The position numbers and the translations under genes are program-made. From contig PMCR01000107.1 in the NCBI GenBank assembly GCA_003155465.1, forward strand, positions 1 to 15,480: a stretch of 15,480 bases of DNA, written 5' to 3'. Within the stretch, counting starts at the first letter, position 1. Each line of letters begins with the position of its first letter. Of the stretch, positions 13,342-15,480 are shown one piece after another. The DNA is from Myxococcales bacterium (lineage in GTDB: Bacteria; Myxococcota; Polyangia; Fen-1088). A model generated the notes under the pieces. It did no database searches. It was not told the origin of the DNA and saw nothing but the letters and a program-made list of their open reading frames with translations.

Positions 13342-14304
13342 ATGATGAAGCAACTGCTGCTCACAGCGCTGGCCACGGCCGGTGGGTGCGATCACCAGCT
13401 TGGGATCGGGGCGCTCGGACCCGACGCTGAGGTTGCACCGTCCGGTCGGGATGCGGGCACTTCCTCCATCGACGTAGGCAAAGAGGTTGCGCTGTCGGGT
13501 TGGGAGGCGGGCAGTGCATCAGTCGATATGGGCAAAGAAGCGCAGACCTCGTTGCCCAATGACCCAGATGCGCAAAGCCTTCTTGCCAACGACACGGGCG
13601 GGGGAGTGGGGGTACCTCCGGACGATGCCGCGGACGCGGGCGTGCTTAAACCCCTTGTCCCGGGCCCCACGACATGGACCGGATTCACGGAAGACATCGA
13701 CCATGAATTTCCGTCCGGCTCAAATGCGATCAGGTTCACCTTCGCCGTCGATCCCTACGGCCAGGTCGCGGGGATGGTCTTTCTTGGCGCTGGTCCGGCG
13801 CCGCCACCTGCAACCAACCCGGATGTCGGGTACCCACCTGAACCTTGGGTGGCGAGCAACCAAGACCCCAGCGACTATTGGGCCGAGGGGTTTGGCTATT
13901 CGATGGCCCAAGGGATTTTCGAACCCGAGCGTCTTCACTTTGTTATCGACAAACATGAATTGTGGGCAGGATGGTGCGCCCTGCAACCGGTAACCTGGGC
14001 CAACGACAGCGGCTCTTGCCTTCCAAGCTGGGAAAGCGTCAGCACAACCCTCGCGAGTGGCGCACCCTATTGCTATCAGAACAACCCCACCAATAAGCAA
14101 GCAACTGTTCGTGACTGCGGGAAGCTCGCTCTTTGTACTCTGAATCCGGTCTGCATCTGTTCGATAGACGCCTGTACCTACAGCCCGAGTGATTTTTCGT
14201 CAATTGCTGGCTTCGAGTTGGTGCTTTCGAATGGCACCGCCACTGGCAGGGTCGATGGGATCTTCAACAGTTACGGGATTGTCCATTTTACCCAGGACCC
14301 TTAG
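13342..14304 (+). CDS. Cys-rich predicted lipoprotein of unknown function
   Basis: This is 320 residues from ATG 13342 (13345 is an adjacent alternative). A signal peptide MMKQLLLTALATAGGC suggests lipidation at Cys16, although Ala at -3 is less usual than Leu. A GTG at 13291 overlaps the upstream stop as GTGA and could be used, but it would put 17 polar residues before the signal. Residues 34-69 hold two imperfect 18-residue repeats, followed by an acidic, Gly-rich linker typical of surface lipoproteins. The globular part (about 110-320) includes FTEDIDHEFPSGS, AEGFGYSMAQGIFEPE and eight cysteines between WCALQP and DACTYS, enough for four disulphides. No family is recognised. GC content drops towards the 3' end. 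It follows the TPR gene by 47 bp and probably belongs to the same transcript, perhaps as a cell-surface partner of the sigma module (inference). Confidence 0.75.
   Translation: MMKQLLLTALATAGGCDHQLGIGALGPDAEVAPSGRDAGTSSIDVGKEVALSGWEAGSASVDMGKEAQTSLPNDPDAQSLLANDTGGGVGVPPDDAADAGVLKPLVPGPTTWTGFTEDIDHEFPSGSNAIRFTFAVDPYGQVAGMVFLGAGPAPPPATNPDVGYPPEPWVASNQDPSDYWAEGFGYSMAQGIFEPERLHFVIDKHELWAGWCALQPVTWANDSGSCLPSWESVSTTLASGAPYCYQNNPTNKQATVRDCGKLALCTLNPVCICSIDACTYSPSDFSSIAGFELVLSNGTATGRVDGIFNSYGIVHFTQDP
13441..13548 (+). repeat. Two in-frame 54-bp imperfect repeats in the lipoprotein linker
   Basis: Codons at 13441-13494 and 13495-13548 encode SGRDAGTSSIDVGKEVAL and SGWEAGSASVDMGKEAQT, identical at 9 of 18 positions. 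This appears to be a tandem duplication in a spacer just after the lipid anchor, where length variation is tolerated. Confidence 0.65.
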
Positions 14305-14464
14305 ACCCATTTTCTGATTCGCGTTCGACGATTAGTTTTCGTGTTCAGCTGTGTGGAAGAGATACGAGCCCCGCGAAAGGGCAGGGCCACTCTGTAGCCA
14401 GACAACGTTCAGTCATTGCACGATCGTCATTGCGTCCTGACCGACAAGCCCTTGGAGTCCCATC

Positions 14465-15480
14465 ATGAAACTGCGAAGAAGCGCCGTAGTTGTCTTGCTC
14501 CTGCTCGCCACCTGCAACGAAGACCATCCCGGCAACCGCCCCCGCCTTGAATCTTCCCGGGCGGCTTTGGGCACTGTGCCCGCGAGCGAGATCGCCACCT
14601 GGACGCTCATTTCTCCGCCGGCGGAGGGTCCTGACCCGCGCTCTCTGCAGACCGTCGCCTTTGACGAGAGCCGCAAAGTGCTGGTTATGTTCGGGGGGCA
14701 AAGGGATGCTGTCGTGGACGGCCAGATCATCGCTGCGTCTCTTCCGGTGTCGCAGTACCTGTGGGAGTGGGAGCCCGCGACTTCTGCCTGGACGAACCGT
14801 GCCCCTGTTGGTGGCAAGAAACCGAGCCCGCGCGCGGGCGCAGGCATGGTCTTCGACTCGTCCCGCAAGACCTTCGTAATATTCGGTGGGAGCTCGCAAA
14901 CCGGTCCCACCAGTTTCGACAACTACCAGGATACCTGGGAATGGGATTCCGTGACCGGCACGTTCACCGATCGGACCAGCCAGGGTACGCCCCCGGAAGC
15001 CCGCAGCGAGCTCAGTATGGTGTTCGAGAAGTCGACCGGCAAGGTGCTGCTTTTCGGGGGTGCCAGACCTGCAATCTACACCGGCGGCAATCAGCCCAGT
15101 GTCCCGAGCGCGTTTGGCGACACCTGGGAATGGGATCCGGCCACGGGCAAGTGGACCAAACTCGCGCCTGCCACTGCGCCCGGCGCCCGCAGCGACTCGG
15201 CCCTGGTCTGGGACAGCAAGCGCAGCCGCGCGGTCCTGTTCGGCGGAATGGAGATTCCGCAGGGCTTGATGGTTGCGATTCCCAAGCAGGACATCTGGGA
15301 GTGGGATCCAGCCACCTCGAGCTGGACCGATCGCACGAGCACGGGACAGAAGCCGAGCGCGCGCTACGGCCACGGCATGGCGTACGACCCCGGCCGTGGC
15401 TTGACTGTGCTCGCGGGCGGCTATGACATCGCAACCGGCGCCGGACTGGCCGACCTTTGGGAATGGGATCCGACCACGGC
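14465..15480 (+). CDS. Kelch-repeat beta-propeller lipoprotein (3' end outside window)
   Basis: The frame from ATG 14465 (TTGGAG upstream, 8-base spacer) is open to the window end, giving 338 codons. A lipoprotein signal MKLRRSAVVVLLLLATC suggests lipidation at Cys17 (lipobox LATC; Thr at -1 is uncommon). From residue about 60 the protein is built of 54-63-residue kelch-type units: x-x-WEWD-P-A-T-x-x-W-T-x-R-T, then P-x-x-R-x-x-H-x-M-x-YD, then VLFGG. WEW triplets start at nt 14762, 14936, 15125, 15296 and 15458, so at least four blades and the start of a fifth are present. Such propellers are scaffolds for protein or glycan binding; no enzyme motif is seen. The 160 bp before it (14305-14464) contain no gene and no convincing promoter, so whether it belongs to the sigma unit upstream is open. 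Confidence 0.88.
   Translation, partial: MKLRRSAVVVLLLLATCNEDHPGNRPRLESSRAALGTVPASEIATWTLISPPAEGPDPRSLQTVAFDESRKVLVMFGGQRDAVVDGQIIAASLPVSQYLWEWEPATSAWTNRAPVGGKKPSPRAGAGMVFDSSRKTFVIFGGSSQTGPTSFDNYQDTWEWDSVTGTFTDRTSQGTPPEARSELSMVFEKSTGKVLLFGGARPAIYTGGNQPSVPSAFGDTWEWDPATGKWTKLAPATAPGARSDSALVWDSKRSRAVLFGGMEIPQGLMVAIPKQDIWEWDPATSSWTDRTSTGQKPSARYGHGMAYDPGRGLTVLAGGYDIATGAGLADLWEWDPTT
14762..15480 (+). repeat. Coding repeats of the kelch propeller
   Basis: The DNA shows recurring TGGGA(A/G)TGGGATCC-like blocks at 14936, 15125, 15296 and 15458, with a more diverged copy at 14762. Spacing is 54-63 codons. The better-matched downstream copies suggest more recent duplication or gene conversion among the later blades. 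Confidence 0.7.

Noticed and set aside
14345..15373. Reverse-strand ORF of 342 codons at the right end
   Set aside because: It is antisense to the kelch lipoprotein, whose forward frame shows clear repeats; the apparent repeats in the reverse translation are mirror images of these.

Overview
This is a 15.5 kb, GC-rich bacterial window. It looks like a myxobacterium or a relative (Myxococcota, possibly Polyangia). The basis is gene style, not a marker gene: an ECF sigma factor next to a membrane-anchored TPR protein, several predicted lipoproteins, a kelch-propeller lipoprotein, a decayed TPR tail of the kind found on large kinase/ATPase regulators, and high third-position GC. No rRNA, tRNA, CRISPR array, transposase or plasmid gene is visible.

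Layout. (1) 1-909, plus strand: the 3' end of a hybrid histidine kinase with a C-terminal receiver. (2) 910-1849: a debris zone with a frameshifted zinc-ribbon tail of DNA topoisomerase I and, directly after its stop, a scrap of a GGDEF domain C-terminus. (3) 1850-8504, minus strand: a four-gene unit, probably an operon, read in the order GH38 alpha-mannosidase, GT21/GT2-like lipid glycosyltransferase, Rieske-FAD/NAD reductase, and a membrane di-iron hydroxylase of the sterol desaturase/fatty acid hydroxylase superfamily. (4) 8505-8723: a divergent intergenic region with two small inverted repeats. (5) 8724-9698, plus strand: a mannose-1-phosphate guanylyltransferase-like protein whose nucleotide-binding signature is destroyed. 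(6) 9699-10743: a second debris zone with a broken kinase/ATPase-type TPR tail and an FG-GAP repeat tail, both on the minus strand. (7) 10744-14304, plus strand: a compact unit of an exported barrel-like protein, an ECF sigma factor, a single-pass TPR protein overlapping it by ATGA, and a Cys-rich lipoprotein. (8) 14465-15480: the start of a kelch-repeat lipoprotein that runs off the window.

Working hypothesis (inference): the minus-strand unit makes or remodels a hydroxylated glycolipid. The glycosyltransferase adds a sugar to a lipid carrier, the reductase passes NAD(P)H electrons through its Rieske domain to the hydroxylase encoded 10 bp downstream, and the mannosidase trims a mannoside. 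The divergent ManC-like protein fits a mannose theme but may be non-catalytic. I know of no described system with this exact set, so it is the best candidate here for something new. The plus-strand unit at 10744-14304 looks like an envelope-sensing ECF module. Both debris zones hold only 3' ends of genes that are normally long, which suggests past rearrangement on both sides of the lipid cluster. Frameshift calls assume the sequence is free of indel errors.
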